Below, piece after piece: positions 1-12,416 of a stretch of 64,000 bases of DNA. The DNA is from Theobroma cacao (lineage: Eukaryota; Streptophyta; Magnoliopsida; Malvales; Malvaceae), in the NCBI RefSeq assembly GCF_000208745.1, contig NC_030855.1:13785408-13849407 (forward strand), written 5' to 3'. Below the pieces are notes generated by a model. That model was not told where the DNA came from and made no database searches. It saw only the letters and a program-made list of their open reading frames with translations. The translations under genes were made by a program, and so were the position numbers. How positions within the stretch are numbered: the stretch's first letter is position 1; each line of letters starts with the position of its first letter.

Positions 1-545
1 CCCATTTTATGGTTGAATTGATCATTCTTCTACTTAAAATGCTACCCTTCTTTACTTTCTTAAATTTGAAGCATTCTAATGTCATAATTGATCATCAATA
101 TGGGAGATATGACAGTCACACTTAAGTTGGATTCAATTTCAAAGGGTTCAAACTTGTTGTAAACATAACTATCTTTGAATTTTGACAAAATGCTCAAATG
201 CATTCTTTGCTAATTTGATAAATGTACAATTATATGCCATTTTCCACTCCTTTAAGTGGCAAATAACAAGAACTGTTGAAACAAGCATCAGTAATTTAAG
301 CCTTAACAAACAAAAATCAGATGAAAAAAAAAAAAAAAAACAGGTGAGAGCTCTACAAACACCCCAGAGAATTAGGGTTAGGGTAAGGCTCAGAACACAT
401 CAAAATTACCCAAAAGAAGAGGTTGAATTTATATCTTCATTTCGGGGTAAATTGCTTGAAAAGAGAAAAAAGGGGAAGGAAAAATAAAGATAGAAAGCCC
501 TACAAGAGATGAGAACCCTATTTATGTAAGTTAAAAAGAGGTGTC
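1..545. other. Intergenic flank and likely 3' UTR side of the hydrolase gene
   Basis: No gene is supported here. The stretch lies just downstream of the minus-strand hydrolase stop codon, so the part nearest 545 is probably its 3' UTR. It contains a poly-A run near 325-341 and a short telomere-like motif, ATTAGGGTTAGGGTAA, at about 371-386. The short reading frames in it have no recognisable domain. Confidence 0.5.
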
Positions 546-3500
546 CTATTGCCTATGCAATTCTGGTTTGGGTAGCAATCTGCCTATGAAAGGTGAAATA
601 GCTGCAAGTAATGACTTGGGGCATTCCTCATGCGGAAGATGGCCACATCCAGATATTGCAACCAGTCTCTGCATGGCAACAAATGTAGCAACATTAGATC
701 AATCGACAAAGGATGGAAATTAATTTCTTTTCCTAAAACAGCAAGATTGTTGTTTGTAAACAAGACATTCAAAGTACTCAACAAGTCCAGTTTGACATAT
801 TGCAACAAAAACCCATTCTTTCAAGACAAGAATGCTGTACACAATCAACAGAGGAATTTGAGTAGAGTTTCTGTGTGCCAGTTCTTTCAATTTCTTGAAG
901 AATAACACTCAGAATAAAGAGTGATGCCAAGATAATAATTAACCATCATCATTTATTAAAACTTTGAGAACAGACAATGCAAACAAAAACAGATTACTTA
1001 CAGAATTTACAAGTTTCGAAGCCATGGCCTGGGAAGATTTAAGAGATATAAGGGCATCTTCAGCACCAGCAATGACCAATATTGGCATCTCTTCAACTGC
1101 TTTCAGCAGTGATGTCGCATTTTGTGGTGAAAGTATTGTTTCATATGACAACCTGCCTATCTCATGAAGTGCTTCATCCCAACCCTCTACACATAGTGGG
1201 GCCTGGTTGCAGCAAGATCAGATCAATTAAATGGGTCAACAAAAGAAAGTTTCCAAACTAGTACGCTCTAATGCAATTTCAGAAGCTTATATTAAAAAAA
1301 TAAATAATGACTGTTATAAAATGATTTGATTGAGTATGCTATGCAGAAAGATTATAAAAAATGTGACCAAAAACTCAAAATAATCTTGTTGCATGTTGTT
1401 TCATAGGCTAAAAAAAATGTAGAGTTGCAGCAACACAGATGAAAATTGCTCCTCTCTCCTTTTTTTTCCCCCAAATTGCAAGATTCTGTTAGCCACCTAC
1501 TGGGACTCACTAAAATCAGTCTTTCCATATGCAAAAATTGACTTTCCTCCATGTTATCACTGTGAATGCATGCACTAACCCTTCGGGGTTTTTTTTTTTT
1601 TTGTCTAAAGTTTCCTTCCCTTAAAGAAACACTCATTCATTTTGCAACATAAAACATAGTTCTAAGGAACCTACACATCTGCACTCAATAAAATGCAATG
1701 CATTTGAGACTCCAATGCACTGATTCTGTAGTATCTTCTCTAAATTTCTCCCTCTTCACTAATTTTATATTTCCCTGCACAATTTTACTGACTAGAAAAG
1801 AAAGCTTTTCAGGAAAATGGAAAAATCCTTAATGAAGCTACTGTTCCTTGGCAGTTAGTCAACAATATTTATGCCTTCATAAGGTTAATCATGATACAGC
1901 TTGATCAAGATAAAACACATTGACACATTCATAAGCAAGATAAATTATTCTACGTTTTAATCTTGCAGCAAATATACCTTATAGAGGCTCAATACTTCTG
2001 TTGTTAACTTGGTTGCATCATACCATGAACGTCGATTCACCACTTGTGTAATTTCTGTTCGCAGAAGTGGACGAACCAAGTGCTTCTTCCCAAGTGAAGT
2101 GCGCAAGAGTATCCTTGCAAAGGCAGGAACAACTTCTCTTGACAAGCTAACACTTAGCAATACCACTGCTTTGATTGTAATCTGAGTAAACCAACAAATA
2201 AAATAAAGGACAGATGGTAAGAACCAAGCTCAAAGGTTTTAAGCAATTCTTACTGTCTGAGTTTCAAGTGTGTCATCCATCATTTATTTGATCAGAGAAT
2301 GATCATCCAATTTATTAAGTCTACAATTTGGAATTTCACTCCAGTACACAACTACTAAATAGTGAATAACTACCTCAAATCTGATATGAAATATTCTAAT
2401 TAGTTAAATCCACAAATAAAAATGTTCAGACATCAGGAACCAGTCAATTGAAACATTAAAGCAGACATGAATATATAACTCCCACTAGCTGTATTCTTCT
2501 TAATTTAATAATCTTTTAATTCTGCTACATTCCAATAAGTTAAACGCAAAACTAAAATTCTTCAGACATCAGGAACCAGTCAATTGAAACAGGAAAGCTG
2601 ACATGAATAAATAAATAAGCACCTCCCTCACAGTGTTTTCATCTTAATATAATAATTCTTTTATTCTGCTATATTCTCCAAGTAAATTGCCATTCCTTTC
2701 AGTGATGAAAATTTCACTTTACTTTAAACAACCAAAGTTTAATTTGCACATTTTTTATTTGGACGTCTTCAATAAACATTTAAAATACCAGTTACCTAGG
2801 TGATGTTACCTACTTGATTTAAGATTGAAAGTGGAAAGGTCAAATGTGCAAAATGACCCTTCTGGTAAAGCTTGTGGAGAAATTGTGAGATTCCCTAAAA
2901 TGTACAAAACTACTAAACCAAAGTCACTTTTCCAAATTATTTTTCCGGGTTCAATGTAAATGGAATTTCCTATTTGTATATGTGACAATCAACTGTCTAT
3001 GACAAAACACAGTTTATCATAGGCAGCCCGGAGATTTTCCTTGTTTCACCACTTCAAGTAGCTATACAACGGTAAAAGCACCAATAATTGGGAGTGTCAG
3101 TATAGCATAACACCAGGATACCAAATATAACTCAAGATACAATTTGTTGTCTTAAACATCCAAATTGGTAAAGATAAATCATGAGAGCTTACTCACATTA
3201 AAAGAATTCATCGAGGCTTGAACTTTTTGTACAGCCTTCAAAGCAAGCAGGCCTCCATCATCATGGCCAACAAGCACTACTGAAGAAAACCCCATCTCAG
3301 AGCAAAAGGAAAGAAGCAAGTCAACCTGAAAACATATGACTGATTAAGTTAAAAAGCTGAAAAATGAAAAATACAAAATGATCCCAGCAAGGAAAGCCCA
3401 TAAAAACTCAAGAAAGGACTGCAGATCAATAAACTACAAGAGGCCTAAGCATTCAGAACTGCTTATAAGCCACATGGTAATTCATCCTGCCTGCCACAGA

Positions 3501-5761
3501 AAGATATCACTCCTAAACAATCAAATACATCCAAAAGAGTGCCAAACCTAACCTGAGTTTCAAGCTTGTAAGGATTGGGCAACTCTTTCCCCTCCCAGTC
3601 TTTCCGGCTTGGCCTAGAAGTCAATCCCCAACCAGGCCGATCAAAAGCAGCAACTGCACAACCAACCTGGCGAGCAAGCACTCCCATTACATGCCTCCAA
3701 GAAAAGACTCCCCCTCCAAACCCATGCACTAAGACAATACCAAACTGGCCATTTGCTTCTATGTCTTGCTGTAGAGTCCCAGAGTTCAAATGACTCGTCT
3801 CAACCTTTGCAACTGTATCCTCAAGACTCAAAACAGGAATATCTTTAGAAAGAACAGGAGAGGTTGGGGAACCATCCAACAGTGGAGCATAAAGAGAAGA
3901 GCTGTGAAATTGATTGCTATAGCTCCTGTGAAGATGGTGATATTGTGTTTTCGACAACACACTTAGTGCTGGCCTATCAAGCTTTAGCTTTCCAGGAGCC
4001 ACCTGTGGTGTGCTACAAAGTTTAGGTTCTAGAAAGGTGGTAGACGACAAAGACCTCGGGGGTGAACCAGGAAAGCACAGCTTGTAATGAATGCTAAGCC
4101 CTTGCAATGTAATGAATAAGCTATCCATGTCGGCAAGTAACCTGACAGGGAGCTCTCCTTCATCACGAGATTGCCCAAATGGCTTTCGCCTTGTTTCACT
4201 ATCACTTTTTGGAGTTTTCCCTGCAGAGGGAGTGGGAGATCGTGGAACCTTCTGGAAGCCAGAGAAAACATTTTTGCATGACAGAACCTGCAATAACATG
4301 AATGTTACTACCAAAAAGAAACACAAAACTCCTACTATGCAATGAAAAGCTAAGAAAGCTAAGCTATAAAGGACTCTGCAATTAAATTATTTTACCCTAT
4401 GGTAGAATCAGACAACTGAATAATATTTCGTGAAATTAAAAAAGCATTAAACTGTTTATCAAAAAAAAAAAAGAAACAATAAAGATTACAAACGAACACC
4501 TAAAACCACATGAACTTCAGTTTCTTTCCCAATAAACATGGAAAAAGAAAACCTTACTTCATAAAAGAAATGTTACTCCGCAATGATAGAGTGTTTCTTA
4601 CAAGCAACAAATACTTATAATCCATTTAGTTATTACATTTTTTTCTTGATTTTTTCAATTTAATTTTTTCTTTTAAAAAAGTTGCAAGAAAATAAAAGAA
4701 AATGATAGAAAGCAAAATCATAATTGATTAAAACTGATCAAAGAACTAAAATGCAACATCAATTCTAAAATAGTCATTTCATAATTAAGTAAAAAATCAT
4801 ACATTTTGTTCTTCAAAAGCATTAAAACTTAAACTTCGAATATTTCAAAAAAAAATTATTTGCTTGCTTTTTGCTTCAGAATAAATGCAACACTAATTCT
4901 AATAAAATTATGCTAAATTAAGTACAATCATGCAATTTGTTTTCGAAAAAAATTACAACTTCAATTTATCTGCTTGGATTTCGCTTTGTGAAACCAGAAA
5001 ACCAAGTAGCAAAAGCATAAACCAAATGCTAAACTATAAAAACCAAAAATGAAAATGACCCAGAAAAGAAATGCCTGAAAACTTACTGCTTCAGGGTCAA
5101 CTCGATGAAACAAAAGCTTTCTCCTTGCTCTACAACTTGTTCTATAAGCAACTACAGTGTGACCAAGTGCAAAAACTACTGACGAAAGAAACAAAACAGG
5201 CATCCCCCATGATTTCTTCAAGTGAAGCCTTTGCCTTGCCAAGGAAGAACCCGACGATGCCTCTGCCTCTATTTGAGAACTCACCGTAAACACACACGCT
5301 TTAACCGAAAGTAGAAGAATCGAAGCGAATGAACATAAAGTAACCGTTCCTAAGTAAGGTCCATGGGACAATGCTGGACCATCACACATCGAATATACAC
5401 CTGCCAATTATAACCAAAAACAAAAGTTACTGAATATTTAAATAAATTTCTTTTTTTTTTTTAAATTAAGAAAATTAAGAATAAAACTCGTACAGGTGAT
5501 GATGATAGATCTGAGGATGGATACGAGAGGGATATCGGCTAAGGAGTTTTTGAAAGCGTAACGACGAAACTGTTGGTTGAAACCGTAGCACGTCACGCAC
5601 GTGAAGCTTGAGAGTAAAAGGAAAGGGACCATGATGTCGCCTACCGCCACCAGCAGCGGTAGAGACGAAGCTAGAAGCGAGGCCAACATCGCCACCATGA
5701 AAAAAGCCGTCCGTACGATCCTCCTCCCTTTTTCCACCACCATCCATGCTTTCATCACCAT
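546..5761 (-). CDS. Membrane-anchored alpha/beta hydrolase, 7 exons
   Basis: Exons in transcript order: 5494-5761, 5087-5400, 3553-4287, 3197-3325, 1978-2181, 1002-1202, 546-668. All introns are GT-AG, phases are consistent, and the product is 657 aa. The first Met (5761) has A at -3 and G at +4; a second in-frame Met is at 5743. Hydrophobic segments lie at about residues 18-60, 105-128 and 153-175, so the protein is probably membrane-bound. A Ser/His-rich linker precedes the hydrolase fold: oxyanion loop HGFGGG (382-387), nucleophile elbow GHDDGG (459-464), acid in AGAEDA (D599), and histidine in GCGHLPHEE (H627). The elbow carries Asp (D461) where most family hydrolases have Ser. Length and exon products match the Arabidopsis At1g15490/At1g80280 family as I remember it. 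The substrate is unknown. Intact, with no stops or frameshifts. Confidence 0.93.
2400..2671. repeat. Tandem duplication (period 136 bp) in intron 4 of the hydrolase gene
   Basis: Two diverged copies lie head to tail. CAGACATCAGGAACCAGTCA starts at 2427 and again at 2563. The flanking words (CATGAATA, TTCTTAAT/ATCTTAAT, TTCTGCTA) keep the same order in both copies. The repeat is wholly intronic and does not affect coding. Confidence 0.8.
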
Positions 5762-6232
5762 GATCGGAATCGAAATCGAATCGGACGGCTGCTATATTTT
5801 CTTCCAGATTTAAAAGCAAAAACCTAAAAAAAAAAAAGAAAATTTTCTTTCCTTTCCTTTTTGTTTAATAAAATTAAGTTGGAGTAGAAACCCTAGACAA
5901 AACCGATTGAAATGCCGGATGGGGTGGCCTCTCGGCCATCTACCGACTAAGGAATGGGGCAAAGGATAAATTCACCGCTGCAGGATATCGGAGTGGTGCG
6001 TCGTGAACCGAAACACCATTCCTCTAGGTTTCCAAAAGGGAAAAATAAGAGGAGAGAGAGAGAGAGAAATGGAAGCTTTAGATTTTAATATAATCGTCTC
6101 AGAGGCATTAGAAAGTATGGAGTTGTCTCTGTTTTCTGAATCCTCTCTCTTTCTCTCGCTGTGTTTTGGTTCTTCTTTCTTCTTTGATTTTCGCTCTCTC
6201 TCTCTTCTCTTTTCGTTTTAGTTCATTTTATA
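5762..6232 (-). promoter_or_regulatory. Putative core promoter and CT-rich 5' UTR of the hydrolase gene
   Basis: Read on the minus strand, TATAAAA sits at 6226-6232. It is followed by a long pyrimidine/purine-repeat leader, including a (GA)n tract at about 6050-6068 on the plus strand, down to the start codon at 5761. An AAACCCTAG telo-box-like word lies at 5888-5896. Spacing and composition suit a plant leader of roughly 400 nt. The transcription start is inferred, not seen. Confidence 0.4.
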
Positions 6233-6681
6233 TTTTATTTATTTATTTTTTATTTTGAAATTAATCTTTTTATTAAGTGGGGTTTCTTTCTATGTTTTTG
6301 TCGTTTTGAATCATTTTAATTAAATTACTGTAATCTTAAACTGTAGTGGCAGAGATTGAAAGGGGAGAAAATAATGATTAATCAGCACAATTTTTTTGGT
6401 AATCTGACACCGCTTGATTCTGGCCTGGACCGTATCTGGCAGCTTTTTTCCTTTCTTTCTTTTTATTTTTGACAATAACTACGTAGTATTTTTTTTTTAA
6501 TTTGTTTGTTTGACGAATTTGCCCTTTCTAGAAATTCTTTCTTTCGTTTTTTCTTTCAAATGTAATTGAAGTGGATTAATCGCAAATTTTGCCCCATTTA
6601 AAACCTAATTGATATCCCACAGTATCATTTAAATCTTAATAAAGAAAATTTTTTTCTTCATTATGTTTAAAAAATATATAA
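6233..6681. other. AT-rich intergenic DNA, nothing recognised
   Basis: This is AT-rich spacer with poly-T tracts between the hydrolase promoter and the first inverted-repeat element. No open frame with a recognisable domain was seen. Confidence 0.5.
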
Positions 6682-7090
6682 AATATTCAAAAAATTTAAA
6701 TACATTTTTATTTTATTATTACTTCCAATCAAGTAACTTATATTTTTATTTTAATTTTAAAAAATCCTTTTTATTATTAATTATTAATAGTTAATATTAA
6801 ATAAAAACATTACTTATTATTTTATTTCAGATAATAATGACATATCATAATGAATGATAATATAATATATTGATGTGATATGATAATATAAATATATATA
6901 TTATTTTTTATTTTTTATATCAATTTCATAATAAAATATGTAAATGTAAAATAATAAATAATATTTTTATTAATAAAAATTAATCAGCATTAATCAAATA
7001 TATTTATTTAGTATAAAGTAAAAATATAAAAATTTAATTAAAATAATAGAAGAAAGAAATATTATTTTAAATTTTTTAACTTATATAAAG
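6682..7090. mobile_element. AT-rich inverted-repeat (foldback/MITE-like) element, copy A
   Basis: The left arm carries AAATTTAAATACATTTTTA followed by a TTTTTATTTTAATTTT block. The right arm carries the reverse complement of the same design (AAAATATAAAAATTTAATTA and TTTTAAATTTTTT). Between the arms are 'atgacatatcataatga'-type words. The layout matches copies B, C and D. This is the most diverged copy; its ends are approximate and no target duplication was found. Confidence 0.5.
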
Positions 7091-8272
7091 ATTTTTTAAA
7101 ATATTATTACTTATTGATAGATATAAAAAATTAAATGAAATCTTAAATTGTAATCATAAAAAAATGGGAAAAAAGAAAGAAGAAGCCATAGGCAACCGCT
7201 AAGGAGAGAGAGAGCTCCAAGAACCAGACCGTTAGATGGGTAACGGATGGATGATGGTCGGGACCAGAAATCTAAAAACGCACCCCCACTTTCTCCCACG
7301 CGAGTCACGTCACATCACTGGTTAGGGTCCCACAATACTTCCAGTCTGTCCCCTCTGGTGCTTGACACGTGGCTATTCAAAGGACAGCCTGTCTCTCGTT
7401 GTTTCAAGGATATGCCCTTGTTTTGGGTTAGTGGTGGTGGGGCCTTAATGGAGTGCGTCTTGTAACGGTCGGATTTTTCAAAATAGTATGTATATTTAGT
7501 TCCATTACCCGCAATTTGTAATTCCCCCGTTATGATACAAATTTCCTTTTTTTTTAATTCAGAAATAATAAATACTTCACAAAATTCTTGTTCATTGGTA
7601 TTGAGACTTGAGAGAGTTAGATTAATGAAACATTTTATTTATCTTTTTAAATCCTCTAATTTTAGTTAAATTGTTATTTTAAGGAATAATTTTTTAATTA
7701 ATATATTATTTTTATCAAATTCAAAAAAGGATTAAAAAATTAATAGTATGCGTATACATTAAAATTTTAAAATTGATTTATAATGTTGAGGTTCAATTTT
7801 TAATATCACAAAATAAAAAAATAAATATTCAAAAATAAAAAATAATTTTGAGATAATCAAGAAAAGTAAAAGATAAAAAAAGAATAAGAGGAAAAAGTAA
7901 GTGCATGGGCCGATTTATTTACCGCAAACGGAGATGTGGCAGCATCAGCACGCGCTGTTTGAAACCTTTTCACATTTTTTCGTAATTTGTGCAACATGAA
8001 GGCTGGCGGAGTGCCGGATTTGGTTCGGCCTAATTGCCTAGCTGTTGTTTGTTCTAGTGCCTACAACCTAATTGCCTATTCTAACAAGCAAGTCATTCAA
8101 CCCCATGTGCATTCTGTTTCTTTTAATATAGAAAATTTTCATCAAATTTGAAAACTAACCATATATTAATAATACAGATTTGATTTATAAATATTACTTT
8201 AATAAGTGTTTACAAATACTCTTTTAACATTTGTAAGAAAAAAGTGGTGTAATGTTTTAAAAAGTTACTAAC
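7091..8272. other. Intergenic stretch without a recognised gene
   Basis: The 7200-7470 part is less AT-rich and contains short frames without known domains. The remainder is AT-rich spacer. Words such as CACGTGGC (near 7366) resemble G-box cores but have no gene next to them. Confidence 0.4.
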
Positions 8273-8645
8273 TTATTCAAAAAATTTTAAATAAATTTTT
8301 ATTTTTTATTACATTCAATTAAATATTTATATTTTTTATTTTAAATTAAATAAATTTTTATAATTATTAATTATTTATTTATTTTAATTAAAATATCAAT
8401 TATCATTTTTTATATCACATGATATTAACTGGAGGATGAAAATACCATGTCATTATCATTTATTATAACATACTAATATATTACGTTAACATCACGTAAT
8501 ATAAAATGATAAATAATATTTTAATTAATAATAATTAATCAAATATTAATTTTAAAAACTTATTTTACTTAAAAAAGGGTATATACGTTTAATTAAACGT
8601 AATTAAAAAATAAATATATATTTAAATTTATTTCAATAATTTTTA
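8273..8645. mobile_element. AT-rich inverted-repeat (foldback/MITE-like) element, copy B
   Basis: The left arm (about 8273-8375: TTCAAAAAATTTTAAATAAA, then TTTTTATTTTAAATTAAAT) is mirrored by the right arm (about 8555-8645) in reverse complement. The central part contains 'tcacatgatatta', 'catgtcattatcat' and 'acgttaacatcacgtaatat' words. The same order of arms and central words occurs in copies C and D. It carries no coding capacity, so it would be non-autonomous. Confidence 0.6.
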
Positions 8646-10439
8646 AAAAATTAAATATTATGTTAAAAAATTATATTAAGATGAATTTAAAACGGAAACA
8701 GGATGAAGAGAATCTTAGTGACCTTTTTGTGTTTTTTGTCCTTGGGTTAGACTTTTATGGTTTGAGAGAAATCAAAGTTTATATTTCGTTCGAAGATCAC
8801 ATGATAACAAGCAGAAGGAAATCTCTTTCCTAGAAGAATCTTTCTTAATTTGTCTTTTTTTTTTTTTTGAAATTCTTTCTGATAAGCAAAATTAAACTAA
8901 AGAAATGAATAGAAGCAATTGAGTGCAATGTATGATCATCTGACTATTAAGACTAGTAGTGTTTGACTTTTAAAGATGTTGTTGCAGGCAGTGTCGGTCA
9001 AGGCTCGACTCTTTAAGCTCCATATGCACTTAATGTAATCTAATTAATTACTCTTTATCATTTGTTTTATCGATTGTTGCTGCTTAATCCCAACAAATAT
9101 ATAACATCAACCTTGTCCAATTCTCTCAAATAAGCTAGAAATTAATAAGCATAATCCTCCTTCAATCTTACCTAAAGGATTCCTTTCTTCTCCAATTGAA
9201 AAAGGTTTTTGCAAAGGGCAGCATGGAATTTTCACTTGCTGGAAATCCAATATCCATAAAGGAAAAAGGGGAGGGGTGTGAATTCCGTGATGATATCAAG
9301 TCTGGAGGAATTTTTCTGTATTAGAAGAAGTCAAAAGAAATGAGACCTTTGTTACCCAGCGAGTGTGAGACAAAAGGAAGACTGAAAACATGAAAATGAG
9401 ACGTAAAGCCAACTGCAAAAGCAATGACATATGAGTCACCCCCACCCCCCACCCCCCACCCCCTTTCCCTCTCACACTCAGCTGCTCCGTCTATCCTATC
9501 CATGCCATGCTGATGTCTCTATGGGCCCTTTGTGTTGCTGCCAATCAGATAAAGTTCCTTACAAAACAGATTCCTTTCAGCTGAAAAAGAAATATGGAAG
9601 AATCCCCTTGTCAATCTTTTTATTCCATACTATGAAGCTTTTCCTCAAAAGAAGATCAGGGGAATTTTCATTTTTCTGTTTTTTGGGTAATGGGTTCAAT
9701 TTTCAGCTCCCAGCTTCTTACACTGAAATAGAAAGAGAGTAAACAGAGGTCAACTAATTCAAAGAGAAAATAAAAGGCAGTTCTAGTGTGCACAGCATGA
9801 GGAAGATGTTCATAATTAGAATTGTCTATCTTAAACAAGTAAGAGGTAAATGAACAGATCAGTGAGATATTTGTAGTGGAGTTTCAGTGCTGTAACACCG
9901 CTGTACCTTTGCTTTTATTATTATTATTATTATCAATTTGATCATTGATTATCAGTCGCTTCCAAAGCAAAGTTGTGGAGAGGTTCAATGCTTAGACTAT
10001 AATATTTGTTACATCTTTGATTTGAAGTAAGTTACTTTCTGTATTTGTTTTTTAATTAATTGTTGGATTATGTTGACAGCTTAATCATGGATTATTGGAT
10101 TCTTGAGAAGGTTTCAATTATGAATTTGACTACGAGGCAGGCAGGGCCACTTGAATTGTCGAAAATACATGCAGCATTATTTGAGAATTATGCCACAAAT
10201 GTTGCTTACATCAAAGACTTATCTACAAGGTGACAGGGTTTAGGAATCATCTTTTGCTTTCTTTTTTCTTTCCAAATGCTTTTCTATTTTTTGTTTTTGC
10301 ACAAAATGTTAACTTGTTTTACACAATTTCTCTATGAAGCATAAGAACCGTGGTGCTGTGAAGATACCCAAGTTGAAGTTGACATGAGTCGGAATTATAT
10401 AATATATATATATATATATAATATTTGAAAAAGTCTTTT
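8646..10439. other. Intergenic stretch with simple repeats, no recognised gene
   Basis: It contains a C-rich tract at 9439-9469, a (TTA)n run at about 9915-9933, and a (TA)n microsatellite at about 10396-10424. The 9170-9760 part is less AT-rich, but its longest frame (103 aa, from 9431) begins in the C-rich tract and has no recognisable domain. Confidence 0.45.
9439..9469 (-). repeat. C-rich tract with G-quadruplex potential on the minus strand
   Basis: Cytosine runs of 5, 6, 6 and 5 are separated by single A residues (9439-9463), with a further CCC at 9467-9469. On the minus strand this reads as four long G-tracts with one-base loops, the arrangement expected for a very stable quadruplex. 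Confidence 0.7.
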
Positions 10440-10830
10440 TAATTATTTAAAAAAATTTAAATAAATTTTTATATTTTTATTGTATTAAATCAAATCATTA
10501 TACTTTTATTTTGAATTAAATAAATTTTTATAATTAAAAATTAACTAATTATCATTTTAAAGTTGACATAACGCCAACGCACTATTAATATAAAAAATGA
10601 AAAATATTATATGATCATATTTACATAACACATTAACATGTCACATAATCATCCATGGTCATTATCGCGTAGTATAGAATGATAAGTTGACTTATAATAA
10701 TTAGTCAACTATTCTTTTCAAAAAAAAATAATTAGTCACATAATGAATTATTTTATTCAAAATAAAAACATAAGACTTTAATTGAACATAATAAAGGAAT
10801 AAAAATTTATTTACATATTTTTAAATAATT
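10440..10830. mobile_element. AT-rich inverted-repeat (foldback/MITE-like) element, copy C
   Basis: The left arm begins AATTATTTAAAAAAATTTAA and reaches about 10535. The right arm (about 10738-10830) reads as its reverse complement, with visual identity near 80 percent. The centre has 'catatttacataacacattaacatg' type words. The (TA)n microsatellite lies immediately to the left. There is no coding content. Confidence 0.6.
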
Positions 10831-12028
10831 TAAAATTTTTATTTTTTTTAAAGAGAAAGAGATAGGCTAAGCCAAGCTCTAAGTTGGCTTTTCTTGTTCG
10901 TCTTTGTGGATAGAATTTGGTACAGCTAGAGGAGCTACAAGAGTGAGTTGTGCAGTATTAATAAAAAGAAAGTCTCTTTTCTTTTGATCATTTTGCTTCT
11001 TAATCTAAAACTACTAAACTTTAGTGTCCAACTAAAGTTTAGTGGTAAGACCAGAGAGGTCCACTTGAAGCATGTGAAAGCCAAAAAAACAAATACAAAC
11101 ATTATCCTCTCTAATCATCAGCCACCAACAAATTCTCAAGTCTCTCCTTTTTGTTTCCCCCATTCTGTTTATCTTCTGACTTTTTCTATTCTATACATAT
11201 TTCTGCATTTTCTTTTGGGTTTTTCTTTGTCTTTTTATTATTTCCCTTTTAATAATCCAAAACATTTATTAGATAAGCAAATGGATCAAAATGCTGGCAA
11301 GTTGCCTCCATTGGTCCCCTTTGTGGACTGTCCCTCCACCAACTATGATAATATTTGACAAGCAGCCCCACAAAAGAACATATCTACTGCCTCTTTGGAG
11401 ACTTTGAAAACTGAAATTTAATAATCAAATTACCCCAACCAAAGTCTAAATTTGTACAGCATGGGGACAATAATATATGCAAATTTTTTTATTTTTATTA
11501 TTATATAATTATATATTTAGCATGCTAATAAATTAAAAATATTCTTAATAGCTAGGGTCCAAGCTAGATATGACCGAAACAAAGGCAGGCTTAAATCGTT
11601 AATCATACTTTTAATCTTCTAATTTGACATGAGAATCTTCATCTTTCTCAATGCTATAGAGCCACCTGCCTTGAATGATACCTTCTATATATATATATAC
11701 ATATCAGTATTTCTAAAGTCATGCTTAACTCAGCATCACGAGGAGGCTTAATGATAACGAAATTTTGTCAAATTATGCTTGTAAGTTCTTTGATGATAAC
11801 GAAATTTACATAAGATAGCCGTTCTATTTGAAAATTTGAATCATCAAAAGCACCTTATTATTGACGGCTAGATCATTCATATAGAAACTAAATAAATAAT
11901 ACTATTGTTAGTTATTATCAAAGAATGCCTCTAAGCATATCAGATATTTATTTCTGAGGAGCAGTATCCCACCATTTGATTGAATGAGAAATACATAAAT
12001 TTTTTACATAATTTTAAAAAAAACTCTC
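10831..12028. other. Intergenic stretch, one unrecognised 136-aa frame
   Basis: A plus-strand frame at 10948-11358 encodes 136 aa rich in Lys, Asn and Phe. It ends in a short segment (QNAGKLPPLVPFVDCP) of more ordinary composition. I recognise no domain and would not call it a gene without transcript support. The rest is AT-rich spacer with a short (AT)n run near 11685. Confidence 0.35.
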
Positions 12029-12416
12029 AAATTATTTACAAAAATTTAAATAAATTTTTATTTTTTTTATTGTGTTCAATCAATTTTTTGTACTTTTATT
12101 TAAAATTAAATAATTTTTATAATTAATAATTAATTAATTTTCATTAGTCAAAAAGTTATTTATTATTTTATATTTATTTGGTGATGAAATGATATTGATG
12201 TAAATGTTGAAAATGTCACATGATTACATCATCATGTTATATCATCATTAATTATGACATATCAACATGTTATGTTAACGTCACGTGATATTTTGATTAA
12301 AATAACAATTAGTTAACTATTAGTTATAAAGACTTATTTAATTTAAAATAAAAATATAAAAATTTAATCAAATGTAATGAAAAAATAAAAATTTATTTAA
12401 ATTTTCTTGAATATTT
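12029..12416. mobile_element. AT-rich inverted-repeat (foldback/MITE-like) element, copy D
   Basis: The left arm (about 12029-12125: AATTATTTACAAAAATTTAA, then GTACTTTTATTTAAAATTAA) is mirrored by the right arm (about 12325-12416). The centre contains 'gatattgatgtaaatgttga', 'tgtcacatgattac' and 'aattatgacatatcaacatg'. It is one of the clearest copies. No target duplication could be fixed because the flanks are themselves AT-rich. Confidence 0.6.

Noticed and set aside
371..386. Telomere-like ATTAGGGTTAGGGTAA
   Set aside because: Only two repeat units; a telo-box-like word or chance, not an interstitial telomere array.
5475..5819. 114-aa minus-strand frame overlapping hydrolase exon 1
   Set aside because: It is in another frame from the conserved exon, with no splice-compatible continuation into exon 2.
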